64,000 bases of DNA from Bradyrhizobium rifense. Its GTDB lineage: Bacteria > Pseudomonadota > Alphaproteobacteria > Rhizobiales > Xanthobacteraceae. Positions 25,200-34,261 of this stretch are shown here, piece after piece. Made by a program: the position numbers and the translations under genes. Location of the stretch: positions 1 through 64,000 of the forward strand of contig NZ_VSSS01000084.1 of NCBI RefSeq assembly GCF_008123425.1. Direction: 5' to 3'. The stretch's first letter is position 1, and the number at the start of each line of letters is the position of its first letter. The notes beneath the pieces were generated by a model. The model was not told the origin of the DNA and did not search any database. It was given only the letters and a program-made list of their open reading frames with translations.

Positions 25200-26475
25200 A
25201 TGTATCACCACGTCAAGAAGTTGATGTTCACCGTCCGCGTCGATGAGCCGGACCCGCGTTTTGGCAACATGCTTCTTGAACAGTTCGGCGGCGCCAATGG
25301 CGAACTTGCAGCAGCAATGCAATATTCGATCCAGGGACTCAATTGCGAAGACCCGGATCGCAAGGACCTCCTGATGGATATCGGAACCGAAGAGCTGAGC
25401 CATCTGGAAGTCGTCGGTACGCTGGCCCGCATGCATCTCAAGCCGGCGAAGTTTGATCGCCAGGCGGCCGAGGCCGATCCGCTGATCGCGATCGCGGGTG
25501 GGGGCGGCGTGAACCTCTTCAATTCGCAAGGCAATGCCTGGACCGCCGATTACCTGAAGATCACGGGCGAACTGGACGTGGACCTGCGCAGCAATATTGC
25601 CGCCGAAGCGCGGGCGAAGATCGTCTACGAACGCCTGATCAACTTTACTGACGACGCCGGCACTAAGGACGCCTTGCAGGTTCCTCATGACCCGCGAAAT
25701 CACCCATATGAAGGCATTCTCGCTCGCCCTCGAGAGCATGAGCAAGCCGGCCTTCAGCATTGGCCGCATCGCGCCCACACCGGGTCTCGTCGACCAGTTC
25801 TTCAACGACTCCACGGGCACCGGCGATCATGGTGAGATCGACACCCGCGGGCCCTGGAACGAGGGCGGCGAATGGGTCTTCACGGAATCGCCGGCCATTC
25901 AGGCCGGGGAACCAGGACCCGCGGCGGCTATCGTCACCGAAAGCTCACCGCCGGTCGACGAGGCCGGTCTTGGCGACCTGCTGATCGACGAGCTCCGCGA
26001 CATCCTTCACGCCGAGAAGCAGTTGACGAAGGCGCTTCCCAAGATGGCGGAAGCGGCGCGATTCGACCAGTTGCGCGAGCTGTTCGAGCTGCATCTCGGC
26101 GAGACCGAAACCCAGATCGAGCGCATCAATGAATGCTTTGAGTTGCTCGGCAAGTCCGCGCGCGCCAAGCCCTGCAAGGGCATGATGGGTCTTGTCGAAG
26201 AAGGTCAGGAAGTCATGACCGAGGGCGAGGAGAAGGAAGACGCCGCGGCCGACCTCGCCCTGATCGGCGCGGCGCAGCGGGTCGAGCATTATGAGATTGC
26301 CGGCTAGACGACAGCGCGCAACCTTGCCCAGCAGCTACGCCATAGCGCCGTCGTCAGCCTCCTATCGAAGTCACTGGCAGAAGAGGAAAACGCGGACCAA
26401 TTGCTCAACCAGGTCGCGCGGTCCCTGATGTCCGTCGCCAAGATGCCGGCCGCCGTCGAACAGACCGAACAGTAG
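25200..26475 (+). pseudogene. manganese catalase fused to DUF892 domain, broken
   Basis: The N-terminal part is a di-manganese catalase: 'MYHHVKKLMFTVRVDEPDPRF', 'FGGANGELAAAMQYSIQG' and 'DIGTEELSHLEVVGTLARMH' supply the Glu and His metal ligands. After an extra G near 25681 it continues in another frame with 'FLMTREITHMKAFSLALESM' to 'GDHGEIDTRGPWNEGGEW', then without a stop into a DUF892 domain ('LLIDELRDILHAEKQLTKALPKM'). In that domain a TAG at 26305 replaces the Tyr of 'AGYTTARNLAQQL'; the remaining codons run to 26475. The frameshift could be an error, but the nonsense codon is harder to dismiss. Catalase-DUF892 fusion as such appears original, not caused by the damage. Confidence 0.8.
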
Positions 26476-26567
26476 GCGGATGAGGGCGGTCCCGAGCAAT
26501 GCCACGGTAACTGCGCAGCTTTGAGTCTGCGTCAGCCGCCGTGCCTTGCTGTAGTCGGAGGCGTTGC

Positions 26568-26927
26568 CGATGTCGTCCATCGTCCCTCAGCGTGACGAGC
26601 AGGACATCTATCTCGTTGAAGACGATGGTGGCGCCTCGGGCCCTGTCTGGTGCGAGGCGCCCGTCCTTGGCAACGACTTCGAAGCCGTTGTGATGGATCT
26701 GCTGGAGGGAAACTATCAATGCCCGCGCCGGGTCGCGGTCTATCGCTCAAGGTTGGGTGCGCGATGCGTCGGCCGAGGTGGTTCACGAATTGCGGCGGCG
26801 CTGCGATCTCCAGCTCCGCGATATACCGGAGGCCCTGCATGCCTTTACCGACCGCTATGAAGGACGCTTCGCGGACGTGCAATTGCCGTTGCCAAAACCA
26901 ATAGGCATTAGGCCTTCCACACACGCC
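26568..26927 (+). pseudogene. conserved hypothetical protein, frameshifted and fused in frame to next gene
   Basis: From 26568 the frame reads 'MSSIVPQRDEQDIYLVEDDGG' and 'FEAVVMDLLEGNYQCPRRVAVY', then after a one-base shift near 26747 'GWVRDASAEVVHELRRRCDLQLRDIPEALHAF' and 'DRYEGRFADVQLPLP'. I recall this as a small Bradyrhizobium protein that normally stops after 'LPLP...'. Here no stop follows and the frame runs straight into the ureohydrolase, so its own stop codon has also been lost. Confidence 0.6.
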
Positions 26928-27872
26928 ATGACACAACCTGTCACCCCTGCCACCTTTCTAAGCCTTCCTGCGGGCGCGCCCGACATGGTCTCAAGCGCGG
27001 ATGTCGTGATCTTTGGTGCGCCGGACGCGACGCCGCATGTTCCGGGCGCCACCAGCCATGCCGCACGGGCTCCTTCGGCTCTACGGGAAAGTACCCAGCA
27101 AATTGCGCGTGATCCCTTGCGGTGGGATTTCGATCAGGGCGGCCCGTTGATCCCCGAAGGATTGCGGGCGGTTGATCTTGGCGACCTTCCAACCGATCCG
27201 GCAACACCGCAGGAGAACCGCTCGCTGATCACATCCACAACCGTGAGCATTCTGAAGGCGGGCGTCGTGCCTCTGCTGCTCGGCGGGGATGACTCGGTTC
27301 CCATTCCATTCTTCGCGGGGTTCGAGCGGTTTGGCCCCGTCACCATCCTGCAAATCGATGCGCATCTCGACTGGCGTGACGAGCGGGATGGCCTCAAGCA
27401 TACATTCTCCAGCACCATGCGCCGCGCCAGCGAAATGCCATGGGTGGAGCGGATCATTCAGGTTGGACAGCGCAGCATCGGTGGTTCGCGGGAACGGGAT
27501 CTTGCCGACGCCCAAGCTTGGGGCGTGACACTGTTCAGTGCGGCGACCGTGCGCCGACATGGCGTGCAGCCGGTCATCGACCTCATCCCGCCGGGCAGCC
27601 AATGCGTCGTTACGCTCGATTGCGACGGCCTCGACCCGACTGTTATTCCCGCGGTGCTGGTCCCACAGCCGGGCGGTCTCGGCTATCTCGATATCGTCGA
27701 GCTGTTGCATGGCGTTACGCAACGGGCGCGGATCGTTGGTTTTGATCTCGTGGAACTGGTGCCGGATGCGGATGTACGAGGCTTAGGCGTGCTCGCCGCC
27801 TCGCGCATTCTCTGCGTTGCCCTCGGATGCGTGGCGCGACAGCGATCCGCTATGAGGCTAGCGGATCAATGA
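26928..27872 (+). CDS. agmatinase/arginase-family ureohydrolase
   Basis: This 314-residue enzyme carries the binuclear manganese signatures of ureohydrolases: 'LLLGGDDSVPIP' (GGDxS), 'LQIDAHLDWRDE' (DAHxD) and 'VTLDCDGLDPTVIP' (DxDxxDP). The family hydrolyses guanidino compounds such as agmatine, guanidinobutyrate or formiminoglutamate to urea or an amide; specificity cannot be read here. The start ATG at 26928 is preceded in frame by the remnant of a small hypothetical gene without an intervening stop. A decayed second copy lies at 34262-34872. Confidence 0.85.
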   Translation: MTQPVTPATFLSLPAGAPDMVSSADVVIFGAPDATPHVPGATSHAARAPSALRESTQQIARDPLRWDFDQGGPLIPEGLRAVDLGDLPTDPATPQENRSLITSTTVSILKAGVVPLLLGGDDSVPIPFFAGFERFGPVTILQIDAHLDWRDERDGLKHTFSSTMRRASEMPWVERIIQVGQRSIGGSRERDLADAQAWGVTLFSAATVRRHGVQPVIDLIPPGSQCVVTLDCDGLDPTVIPAVLVPQPGGLGYLDIVELLHGVTQRARIVGFDLVELVPDADVRGLGVLAASRILCVALGCVARQRSAMRLADQ

Positions 27873-27889
27873 CAGCACGAGAGGCCTGA

Positions 27890-28675
27890 TCAGGATTTTG
27901 CGGTGCCGGGCTCCGCCTGTTTGCGATGCTGCTTGGCGAGTGTTTCGGCCGGCGTCACATTGGCAACCGCCGACTGGATCTTGTTCTTGAGGCCGGTCAC
28001 GACATCGCCTTCGCCATTCATCATCGCCTCGAAACCCTTGCGGGCGACCATCGCCGCATCGTCCTTGTCCTCAGAGCCCACTTTGGTGTCGAGCATATCT
28101 GCGCGTGCAAAGAACTCGGTCTCGGTGGCGCCCGGCATCAGGCAGGTGACCGTCACTTTCGTGTCGCGCAGTTCCTCGCGCAGCGCAAAAGAGAGGGAGT
28201 TCAGGTACGACTTCGAGGCGTTGTAGACGGCCTGGAAGCTCCCCGGGGTGAAGCCCGCGATCGAACCAGTAATAAGGATCTGTCCCTCATTGCGCCGGCG
28301 CATGTCCTGGCCAACCCGATGGAGCAGGTAGGTCGTCCCCATGACGTTGGTGTCGATCACCTGACGGACACGCGCCCACTCCTGATCCAGGAAAGCATGG
28401 CCCAGGCCGCGGCCGGCATTGGCCATCAGCACGTCGACCTTGCGACCTTGTGCAACCTCGTAGAGCTTGTCGACGCCTTCAATGGTAGCTAGATCGGCTT
28501 GCAACGCCACAACGGCGATGCTGTTGACTTCTTTGCGCAGCGCCTCCGCGGCCGCCTCGATCTCGGGTTCATCCGCGGCGACGAGAAGGTCATATCCTTT
28601 GGAGGCGCAGAGCCGGGCAAGCTCAAAGCCGATGCCGGTCGAGGCACCCGTCACAATTGCAAACTGTCCGGCCAT
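27890..28675 (-). CDS. short-chain dehydrogenase/reductase
   Basis: This is a classical SDR of 261 residues: cofactor motif 'TGASTGIG' (9-16), 'NAG' (86-88), catalytic Ser138, Tyr151 and Lys155 ('YNASK'). The C-terminal 'EDKDDAAMVARKGFEAMMNGEGDVVTGLKNK' is that of the DltE/YqjQ-like stress SDRs often found with general-stress genes. It is NAD(P)-dependent with unknown substrate. It diverges from the zinc alcohol dehydrogenase across a shared palindromic promoter region. Confidence 0.88.
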   Translation of the reverse strand: MAGQFAIVTGASTGIGFELARLCASKGYDLLVAADEPEIEAAAEALRKEVNSIAVVALQADLATIEGVDKLYEVAQGRKVDVLMANAGRGLGHAFLDQEWARVRQVIDTNVMGTTYLLHRVGQDMRRRNEGQILITGSIAGFTPGSFQAVYNASKSYLNSLSFALREELRDTKVTVTCLMPGATETEFFARADMLDTKVGSEDKDDAAMVARKGFEAMMNGEGDVVTGLKNKIQSAVANVTPAETLAKQHRKQAEPGTAKS

Positions 28676-28716
28676 GGGCGCATTCCCTCTCGGTTTTTTT
28701 ACGTGGCTCTGAGCCT

Positions 28717-28756
28717 AATGGGGCACAGGCGAGAGCGTTCCTAAGCGGTTAGGAAC
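28717..28756. promoter_or_regulatory. palindromic EcfG-like region between SDR and alcohol dehydrogenase
   Basis: GTTCCTAA and TTAGGAAC around a GCGG loop (28737-28756) place two back-to-back GGAAC boxes. Toward the SDR the box is followed after 16 nt by CATT (28720-28717 on the minus strand), a variant of the CGTT element. Toward the alcohol dehydrogenase the -10 match is poor (CTTG after 17 nt). A near-identical palindrome lies at 54721-54736. Confidence 0.45.
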
Positions 28757-28806
28757 CAGCCGCAAGATTGATGCTTGGTCTGGTCGCGCAACCTTTGGAG
28801 CGGAGC

Positions 28807-29982
28807 ATGAAAGCCCTCACCTGGCACGGCAAGAGCGACATCCGCTGTGAATCCGTTCCCGATCCCAAGATCCAGGACGGACGTGACGCGATCATCAAGG
28901 TGACGGCCTGCGCGATCTGCGGCTCGGACCTTCATCTGTTCGACGGCATCATGCCCACCATGGAAAAAGGCGATGTGCTCGGCCACGAGACAATGGGCGA
29001 GGTTGTCGAGGTCGGCAAGGACAATAGCAAGCTCAAGGTCGGCGACCGCGTGGTGGTGCCCTTCACCATTGCCTGTGGCGAATGCTTTTTCTGCAAGAAC
29101 GGCTTCTACTCCGGTTGCGAGCGCTCCAACCCCAACGCCAAAGAGGCTGAGAAAATGTGGGGGCATTCGCCCGCTGGCCTGTTCGGCTATTCGCACATGT
29201 TGGGCGGCTTTGCCGGCGGCCAGGCCGAGTATATGCGCGTACCGTACGCGGATGTCGGGCCTTATAAGGTCCCGGAGGGGCTCACGGACGAACAGGTCTT
29301 GTTTCTCTCGGATATTTTCCCGACCGGCTATATGGCCGCGGAATTTTGCAACCTCAAAGGCGGCGAGACAGTCGCCGTCTGGGGCTGCGGACCAGTCGGC
29401 CAGTTTGCCATCAAGAGCGCATTTCTGCTGGGCGCCGAACGGGTGATCGCCATCGACACGGTGCCCGAGCGATTGACCCTCGCCATGCAATCGGGCGCCA
29501 TCACGCTCGATTTTATGAAAGAGGATGTCTACGAGCGCATCCAGCAACTCACGCAAGGGCGCGGCGCCGATGCCTGCATCGATGCGGTCGGCACCGAGCC
29601 TGACACCATGGCAAGCAAGGATTCTGTGATCGATCGCATCAAGGTCGCGACCTTCATGGGAACCGATCGCCCGCATGTTTTGCGGCAGGCCATCCAATGC
29701 TGCCGCAACTTCGGTACTGTCTCGATTGTCGGCGTCTATGGCGGCGTGCTCGACAACATCCCGATGGGCAGTGCCATCAATCGCGGACTAACCTTCCGCA
29801 TGGCCCAGACCCCTGTTCAGCATTACCTGCCCAAGCTTTTGCAACGCATCGAAAAGGGCGAGATCGATCCAAGCTTCGTTATCACCCATCGAGCGACGCT
29901 TGAGGAAGGGCCCGATCTCTACAAGACGTTCCGCGCCAAACAGGATGGCTGCATCAAGGTCGTGATGAAGCCGTTCGGCTGA
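28807..29982 (+). CDS. zinc-dependent alcohol dehydrogenase (formaldehyde dehydrogenase-like)
   Basis: This medium-chain dehydrogenase of 391 residues has catalytic zinc ligands Cys38 and His60/Glu61 ('CAICGSDLH', '[12 protein letters not shown]'), structural zinc cysteines 90, 93, 96 and 104 ('[15 protein letters not shown]') and the NAD loop '[17 protein letters not shown]'. The sequence pattern is of the glutathione-independent formaldehyde dehydrogenase-like group. The ATG at 28807 follows 'GGAGC'. Its stop shares a base with the DUF305 gene start. Confidence 0.9.
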   Translation: MKALTWHGKSDIRCESVPDPKIQDGRDAIIKVTACAICGSDLHLFDGIMPTMEKGDVLGHETMGEVVEVGKDNSKLKVGDRVVVPFTIACGECFFCKNGFYSGCERSNPNAKEAEKMWGHSPAGLFGYSHMLGGFAGGQAEYMRVPYADVGPYKVPEGLTDEQVLFLSDIFPTGYMAAEFCNLKGGETVAVWGCGPVGQFAIKSAFLLGAERVIAIDTVPERLTLAMQSGAITLDFMKEDVYERIQQLTQGRGADACIDAVGTEPDTMASKDSVIDRIKVATFMGTDRPHVLRQAIQCCRNFGTVSIVGVYGGVLDNIPMGSAINRGLTFRMAQTPVQHYLPKLLQRIEKGEIDPSFVITHRATLEEGPDLYKTFRAKQDGCIKVVMKPFG

Positions 29983-31100
29983 TGGGAGAGGGCGCCGCGA
30001 AAGAGTCGAAGTCGAATTGGCTGGCGGCCGCTCAACTCGGGCTTGTCAGCAGCACGTTTTCGACGCTCATCAGCCAGCTTGCGGCGTCACAGTTGGGACG
30101 GGACGCGGCGGTCGACTGGATGACGGTCGCTGCCATTCCAGGTCGCGACTCCATGCTGAGCGCGTCGCCTTCGGTTCACGCGATTGCCCTTGGCATCGCC
30201 TTTCATCAATGGGCGGACTTTTCCTGGGCGCTGGTCTTCTTCGGTCTGTTTGGGCGCTGGACGAGCCGTCTTGTGCCCGGCACTCTCTTTTGGCTGGCGA
30301 TACCCTGGGCCGCGGTTACTTCGGCGACCGAGTGGTTTGGACTGGTGCCGCTGTTTCCGTTCTTCCAGCCGATCTTCACTTTGCAGCAACCCTACTGGAT
30401 CGGCTTTCTCGTTCATCTCTCGTCCGCTTTGATCTATCCCCTGTTCGCCTGGCTGCGTTGGCCGCTGGGGCGCGCGCCGCCAACATCCGCGGTGCGCTTT
30501 GCCAAACGGTGGGCAGCGGGAGCACTTCTCGTGCTTGCAACGTTCGGCCTTGTTTCCGTGATTGATGGGTTTGGTTGGCCGCTGCCAATCCTCAGCCGCG
30601 ATGTTGCCGGTGATCAGCGCTATATCCGCCATATGGTCACGCATCATGAGCAAGGAATTGAGCTTGCTAAGCTCGGCCAGCAGCGTGCGCAGGACCCGCA
30701 CCTGCGCGCGCTCGCGGCCTTGATGATCGCCAGCCAGCAGGGCGAGAACCGCATCTTCGATCGTTGGTGGCGCGGGTGGTTCAGCGAGCCGATGGCGCTC
30801 TGCTTGAGCGAGGAGCGGGTGGCCATGCCTGGCTATCTGACGTCGGCACAAATGGCGGATGCGCGCAACGCGGCCGATGGTGAGTTTGATGCGATGTTTA
30901 TCCGTCTGATGAGCCTGCATCATGCCGGCGCCGTCCAGATGGCGGATAACCAATGGCATTCGTCCGGCGATCCCCGCCTGCGTCTGATGGCGCATGCCAT
31001 ACGACATGAGCAGCAAGGCGAGATTGCTTTGATGAACAACGTCACGGGCATCGAAGCCGTGCGGCAGGCGACGCGCAACATGCTGGCCAACAATCTCTGA
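29982..31100 (+). CDS. membrane protein with C-terminal DUF305 (ferritin-like) domain
   Basis: The first 200 residues contain four or five membrane helices (about 12-35, 62-85, 95-115, 130-155, 172-195). The C-terminal half is a periplasmic-type DUF305 domain with paired His motifs: 'RYIRHMVTHHEQGIELAKLGQQRA' and 'MFIRLMSLHHAGAVQMAD'. DUF305 proteins are linked to copper or iron handling and stress. The ATG overlaps the alcohol dehydrogenase stop, so the two form an operon. Confidence 0.8.
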   Translation: MGEGAAKESKSNWLAAAQLGLVSSTFSTLISQLAASQLGRDAAVDWMTVAAIPGRDSMLSASPSVHAIALGIAFHQWADFSWALVFFGLFGRWTSRLVPGTLFWLAIPWAAVTSATEWFGLVPLFPFFQPIFTLQQPYWIGFLVHLSSALIYPLFAWLRWPLGRAPPTSAVRFAKRWAAGALLVLATFGLVSVIDGFGWPLPILSRDVAGDQRYIRHMVTHHEQGIELAKLGQQRAQDPHLRALAALMIASQQGENRIFDRWWRGWFSEPMALCLSEERVAMPGYLTSAQMADARNAADGEFDAMFIRLMSLHHAGAVQMADNQWHSSGDPRLRLMAHAIRHEQQGEIALMNNVTGIEAVRQATRNMLANNL

Positions 31101-31121
31101 CCAACCTTAATCTTTCTCTCA

Positions 31122-31146
31122 GGAACGAGCTTCTGATCTCGCCATT
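31122..31146 (+). promoter_or_regulatory. EcfG-like promoter for KGG-repeat gene
   Basis: GGAAC at 31122-31126, a 16-nt spacer and CATT at 31143-31146 (one mismatch to CGTT) lie 39 bp before the ATG. KGG proteins are classic general-stress products, which supports the assignment. Confidence 0.5.
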
Positions 31147-31184
31147 AGCCTTCATGGGCCGGGCAACAAACAAGGAGAAGATTG

Positions 31185-31406
31185 ATGGCAGACGAACAAC
31201 GTGGTGGCTCCGGAAATTTCGCCAACGATCCGCAGCGCGCGTCTGAGGCCGGCAAGAAGGGTGGCGAGCAAAGCCACGGCCAGCAGGGACAGCAGACCCA
31301 GGGCGGAAGCAAGCCCGGCCAGCAGGGCTCGACGGACAATCCGGGCAATTTCGCCAACGATCGCGAGAAGGCCAGCGAAGCCGGACGTAAAGGCGGCCAG
31401 TCCTAA
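31185..31406 (+). CDS. KGG-repeat stress-induced protein
   Basis: The 73-residue product has two KGG motifs, 'GNFANDPQRASEAGKKGG' and 'GNFANDREKASEAGRKGG', joined by a Gln/Gly-rich linker. Such hydrophilic proteins, related to GsiB, accumulate under desiccation and general stress. An AAGGAG site precedes the ATG. A strong hairpin terminator follows within 20 bp. Confidence 0.85.
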   Translation: MADEQRGGSGNFANDPQRASEAGKKGGEQSHGQQGQQTQGGSKPGQQGSTDNPGNFANDREKASEAGRKGGQS

Positions 31407-31423
31407 GGCTTCACTGACCCAGC

Positions 31424-31456
31424 AAGGCCAGGACGTCGATGAGATGTCCTGGCCTT
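31424..31456. terminator. bidirectional hairpin terminator
   Basis: AAGGCCAGGAC and GTCCTGGCCTT form a perfect 11-bp stem with an 11-nt loop; TTTGTT follows on the plus strand. It separates the KGG gene from the convergent ligC and can serve both. Confidence 0.8.
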
Positions 31457-31458
31457 TG

Positions 31459-32505
31459 TTAAAAGCGCGCCGAGCTACGTCGCTGCTCGGAAGGTTTGTG
31501 TGGCCGCCTCTGCCGAAGCTGATCCATGCGACATTGCGAGGGCTTCTTGTCAGGACGCCACCGGATGACTTCCGTGCCGTGCCGAAAGCGGTCGCCCGTC
31601 ACATGGTCATAGGATACTTCGACCACGAAAGTTGGACGCACGGCTTTCCATTCGGCCGATCGCTTTGTCGACCAGCGGCTTGGACCGCCCGGTGAATTGC
31701 TGGTGAAGCTCTGCAACCTGACGATTTTCTCCAGCCGATCGGTGAGAGCCAGTCGATCGGACGATCGGATGCCGGACGTAAATCCGACATGGTGCAGAAG
31801 TCCACCCTTGTCGTAGAGGCCGAGCAACAATGAGCCAACGACTTTTCGATTGCCCTGCTTCTTCTCGGCATAACGAAATCCGCCGACAACGCAATCAGCC
31901 GATCGCAGCAGCTTGATCTTCTGCATGCCGTCTCGGGTGCCGCCTCGATAGGGCAGGTCGAGGCGCTTGGCGACCACGCCGTCATGATCTTCATTTACGC
32001 TGTTGAGCCAGGCCTCGGCATCCGCATAGTTTCGGCTTGCCGGTGTCAGCCGGAAAAGCCCGCTCGCCTGGAAGGCCTTTCCCGCAAGTGTTTCAAGGGC
32101 GGCGCGGCGCTTCAAAAGCGGCAGACCCGAAAGATCTCTCGCGCCCGATCGCAACAGGTCAAAAACCATGAAGGTTGCGGGAGTTTCTTTGGCAAGGTGC
32201 TTGACCCGGCTGGCGGCCGGATGAATGCGTTGAAGCAACGCATCAAACGAATAGCCCTCATCAAGCTCGATAATCAACTCACCATCCAGGGTGAGCGTCT
32301 TCGGCGACAAGGCGGCCGCGGCTGCGGCAATTTCCGGGAAGTAACGAACCAGATCGCGGCCGCTTTTGGATTGCATGCTGACTCGGCTGCGTTCGCGGAT
32401 CAAAAGACAACGGAATCCATCCCATTTCGGCTCGTATTGCCACTGGGCCCCCCGTGGCAGTTGGGCGACGGACTGGGCTTCCATGAGCTGCATTGTGCGG
32501 TTCAA
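31459..32505 (-). CDS. ligC: ATP-dependent DNA ligase, LigC type, second copy
   Basis: This stand-alone NHEJ ligase of 348 residues is clearly homologous to 5381-6424. It has motif I 'YEPKWDGFRCLL' with Lys27, 'LTLDGELIIEL', 'DGVVAKRLDLPYRGGTRDGMQKIK', 'RSADCVVGGFRY' and the OB-fold end 'HVTGDRFRHGTEVIRWR'. No ku partner lies beside it. It is the fourth ligase locus in the window (two intact ligC, one broken ligD, one remnant). Confidence 0.92.
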   Translation of the reverse strand: MNRTMQLMEAQSVAQLPRGAQWQYEPKWDGFRCLLIRERSRVSMQSKSGRDLVRYFPEIAAAAAALSPKTLTLDGELIIELDEGYSFDALLQRIHPAASRVKHLAKETPATFMVFDLLRSGARDLSGLPLLKRRAALETLAGKAFQASGLFRLTPASRNYADAEAWLNSVNEDHDGVVAKRLDLPYRGGTRDGMQKIKLLRSADCVVGGFRYAEKKQGNRKVVGSLLLGLYDKGGLLHHVGFTSGIRSSDRLALTDRLEKIVRLQSFTSNSPGGPSRWSTKRSAEWKAVRPTFVVEVSYDHVTGDRFRHGTEVIRWRPDKKPSQCRMDQLRQRRPHKPSEQRRSSARF

Positions 32506-32642
32506 GCCTCCCGGAGGGGGCGCAGGACACTGATCGTGAAGCCCTGGCTTTTCACGGCATCAAGCGAAACCGTCTGGAAAACGTTCCTCCGTCACGGTTA
32601 TGCTGCGATTGATTTCGATGTCGGCTCCTTCTGCTCCAGTCG

Positions 32643-33256
32643 CTACAGCAGTTCTCTCAACGCCTGCGCGTCGGCCGGCGCCGCACTCTTCTGGTCGTTG
32701 TCGAAATAGACAAAGGAGTCGCAGCCTTGCCGCCTCCACGATTTGAGGCGCCCTGCCCACTGGGTGAGCGCTGTCTGCGAGTAATGGCCGGGATAGCGCC
32801 GCCTGGACCGTGTCCGCGGACATACACGAAGTCCCGTGGGCTTCCAGCGAGCTGACGCATCGTGATGCGTCGGACAGGTAGAGTGAGATACACTTGTTAG
32901 CCAGCATCCGGAGAACGCGCGGCTGATACCAGCTCGCACGCCGAAATTCGAAACTGTAACAGCGTTCCCTGGAGAGAAGCTTGAAGAAGGACCCCAGCCG
33001 ATCTGGGTCCGCTTCAAACTGCGGCGGAAGCTGAAACAGGATCGGGCCGACCTTGCCGCGTAAAAAGGAAATGCGACTTTCAAGCAGGTCGAGGCTGTTC
33101 TCGGAGCGTTCGGACAGACGCTTCCCGTGCGTGGTCAAATTCGTAGCCTTCCATATGAATACGAAGTCGCGCCCGGTCTGGTCGCGCCATGCCTTCACTG
33201 TCTCTAGCGTAGGAGTACGGTAGAACACGCCGTTCAGTTCGGTGGTCTCAAACGCC
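32643..33256 (-). pseudogene. DUF72 protein, 5'-truncated with several frameshifts
   Basis: The readable part is 'FETTELNGVFYRTPTLETVKAWRDQTGRDFVFIWKA', 'GPILFQLPPQFEAD' and 'YSFEFRRASWYQPRVLRML', the DUF72 TIM-barrel core (YecE-like). From about 32880 the reading frame changes three times: 'HHDASARWKPTG', then 'FVYVRGHGPGG', then 'GHYSQTALTQWAGRLKSWRRQGCDSFVYFDNDQKSAAPADA', and the stop is at 32643. The N-terminal 30 or so residues are missing; the sequence is cut at a junction with a DUF892 fragment on the other strand. Confidence 0.8.
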
Positions 33257-33257
33257 C

Positions 33258-33591
33258 GGCAGCTGCTCGGCAAAGCGGCGCGGGGCAAACCCTGCAAGGG
33301 CATGATGGGCCTAGTTGAAGAAGGTCAGGAAATCACCACGGAGGGCAAGGAGAAGGAAGACGCGGCGGCGGACCTCGCCTTGATCGGTGCGGCGCAGCGG
33401 GGTCGAGCATTACGAAATTGCCGGCTACACGACCGCGCGCAATCTCGCCCCAGCTACGCCACAGCGCGATCGTCGCCTTGTTGTCGAAATCGCTGGCGGA
33501 AGAGGAAAATGCCTATCAGTTGCTCAATCAGGTTGCTCGTTCCCTCATGTCGGTCGCAAAGATGCCAGCGGCGGTCGAACTGACAGAATAA
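33258..33591 (+). pseudogene. DUF892 C-terminal fragment (second copy of the 26.1 kb block)
   Basis: The frame gives 'KPCKGMMGLVEEGQEITTEGKEKEDAAADLALIGAAQR', then after an extra G and a 2-nt loss 'VEHYEIAGYTTARNLA' and 'IVALLSKSLAEEENAYQLLNQVARSLMSVAKMPAAVEL'. It matches the C-terminal DUF892 part of the catalase fusion closely at the DNA level, but here the Tyr codon that is TAG in the other copy is TAC. There is no start codon of its own. Confidence 0.75.
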
Positions 33592-33749
33592 AACGGCGGC
33601 CGTGGACAGAGCATCGACACGTGTGTGAACCGCATCTCGTCTAATGATGCAGGTTCACAATCGTGGCGATCATCGGAGGAACGCCTCACGCACCATTCGG
33701 TTGTTGCTGATCCTCAATTTCGGGGAGCAACAGACCGACGGAGGCAGTC

Positions 33750-34169
33750 ATGCGGATAGCCACACTCTTCACGCTCGTCTTCGCCGCCACGGCGATTGGC
33801 CTTCCGGCAGCCGCCCAGCAGCAAAATCCCGGGCAGAACCTTCAAAGCGAAGCCGACAAGGGTGCGAAAACCCAGAATTCGGGCGCTTCTGGCTATGTCG
33901 GAAATCAGGAGAAGCCAGGCGCTGCCGCTCATCCGCCTGGCGAGCCGAATGCCGCCACCGTTGGCACAAGTCCAGCAATGGCGCCCAGCGCTCAAAACTC
34001 CGGTGCCGGCATCAGCGGATCAGCCGGCAACAAGAATGGGCCTCCTGGCCAAAAGGGCACAGTGGGCTCAAGCCAGCAAAATCTCTCGGTGCAGGAGCAA
34101 GATCCCTCGAACATCAAGGGCCTGCCAGGTGGCAAGAGCGGTCCCGCTACCAAACAATCGCCCCGTTAG
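33750..34169 (+). CDS. secreted low-complexity hydrophilic protein
   Basis: The 139-residue product has a signal peptide (MRIATLFTLVFAATAIGLPAAAQQ) followed by a mature part rich in Gly, Asn, Gln, Pro and Ser with no hydrophobic core ('KNGPPGQKGTVGSSQQNLSVQEQDPSNIKGLPGGKSG'). It is probably disordered and periplasmic. No known domain; it could be a hydrophilin-like protein given its stress-gene neighbours. Confidence 0.65.
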   Translation: MRIATLFTLVFAATAIGLPAAAQQQNPGQNLQSEADKGAKTQNSGASGYVGNQEKPGAAAHPPGEPNAATVGTSPAMAPSAQNSGAGISGSAGNKNGPPGQKGTVGSSQQNLSVQEQDPSNIKGLPGGKSGPATKQSPR

Positions 34170-34261
34170 GACAGGGCCGCACGATCCGTTGCCGGGGACG
34201 GCAGCTGCCGCCGCGAAAGTCGTGACGTGGTTGCGCCTGCGAGAAGTCAGGTCGCCGAAGC

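Noticed and set aside
32563-32587. GGAAC-N16-CGCT before the second ligC (minus strand)
   Set aside because: The -10 differs at a key base (CGCT) and no other support exists.
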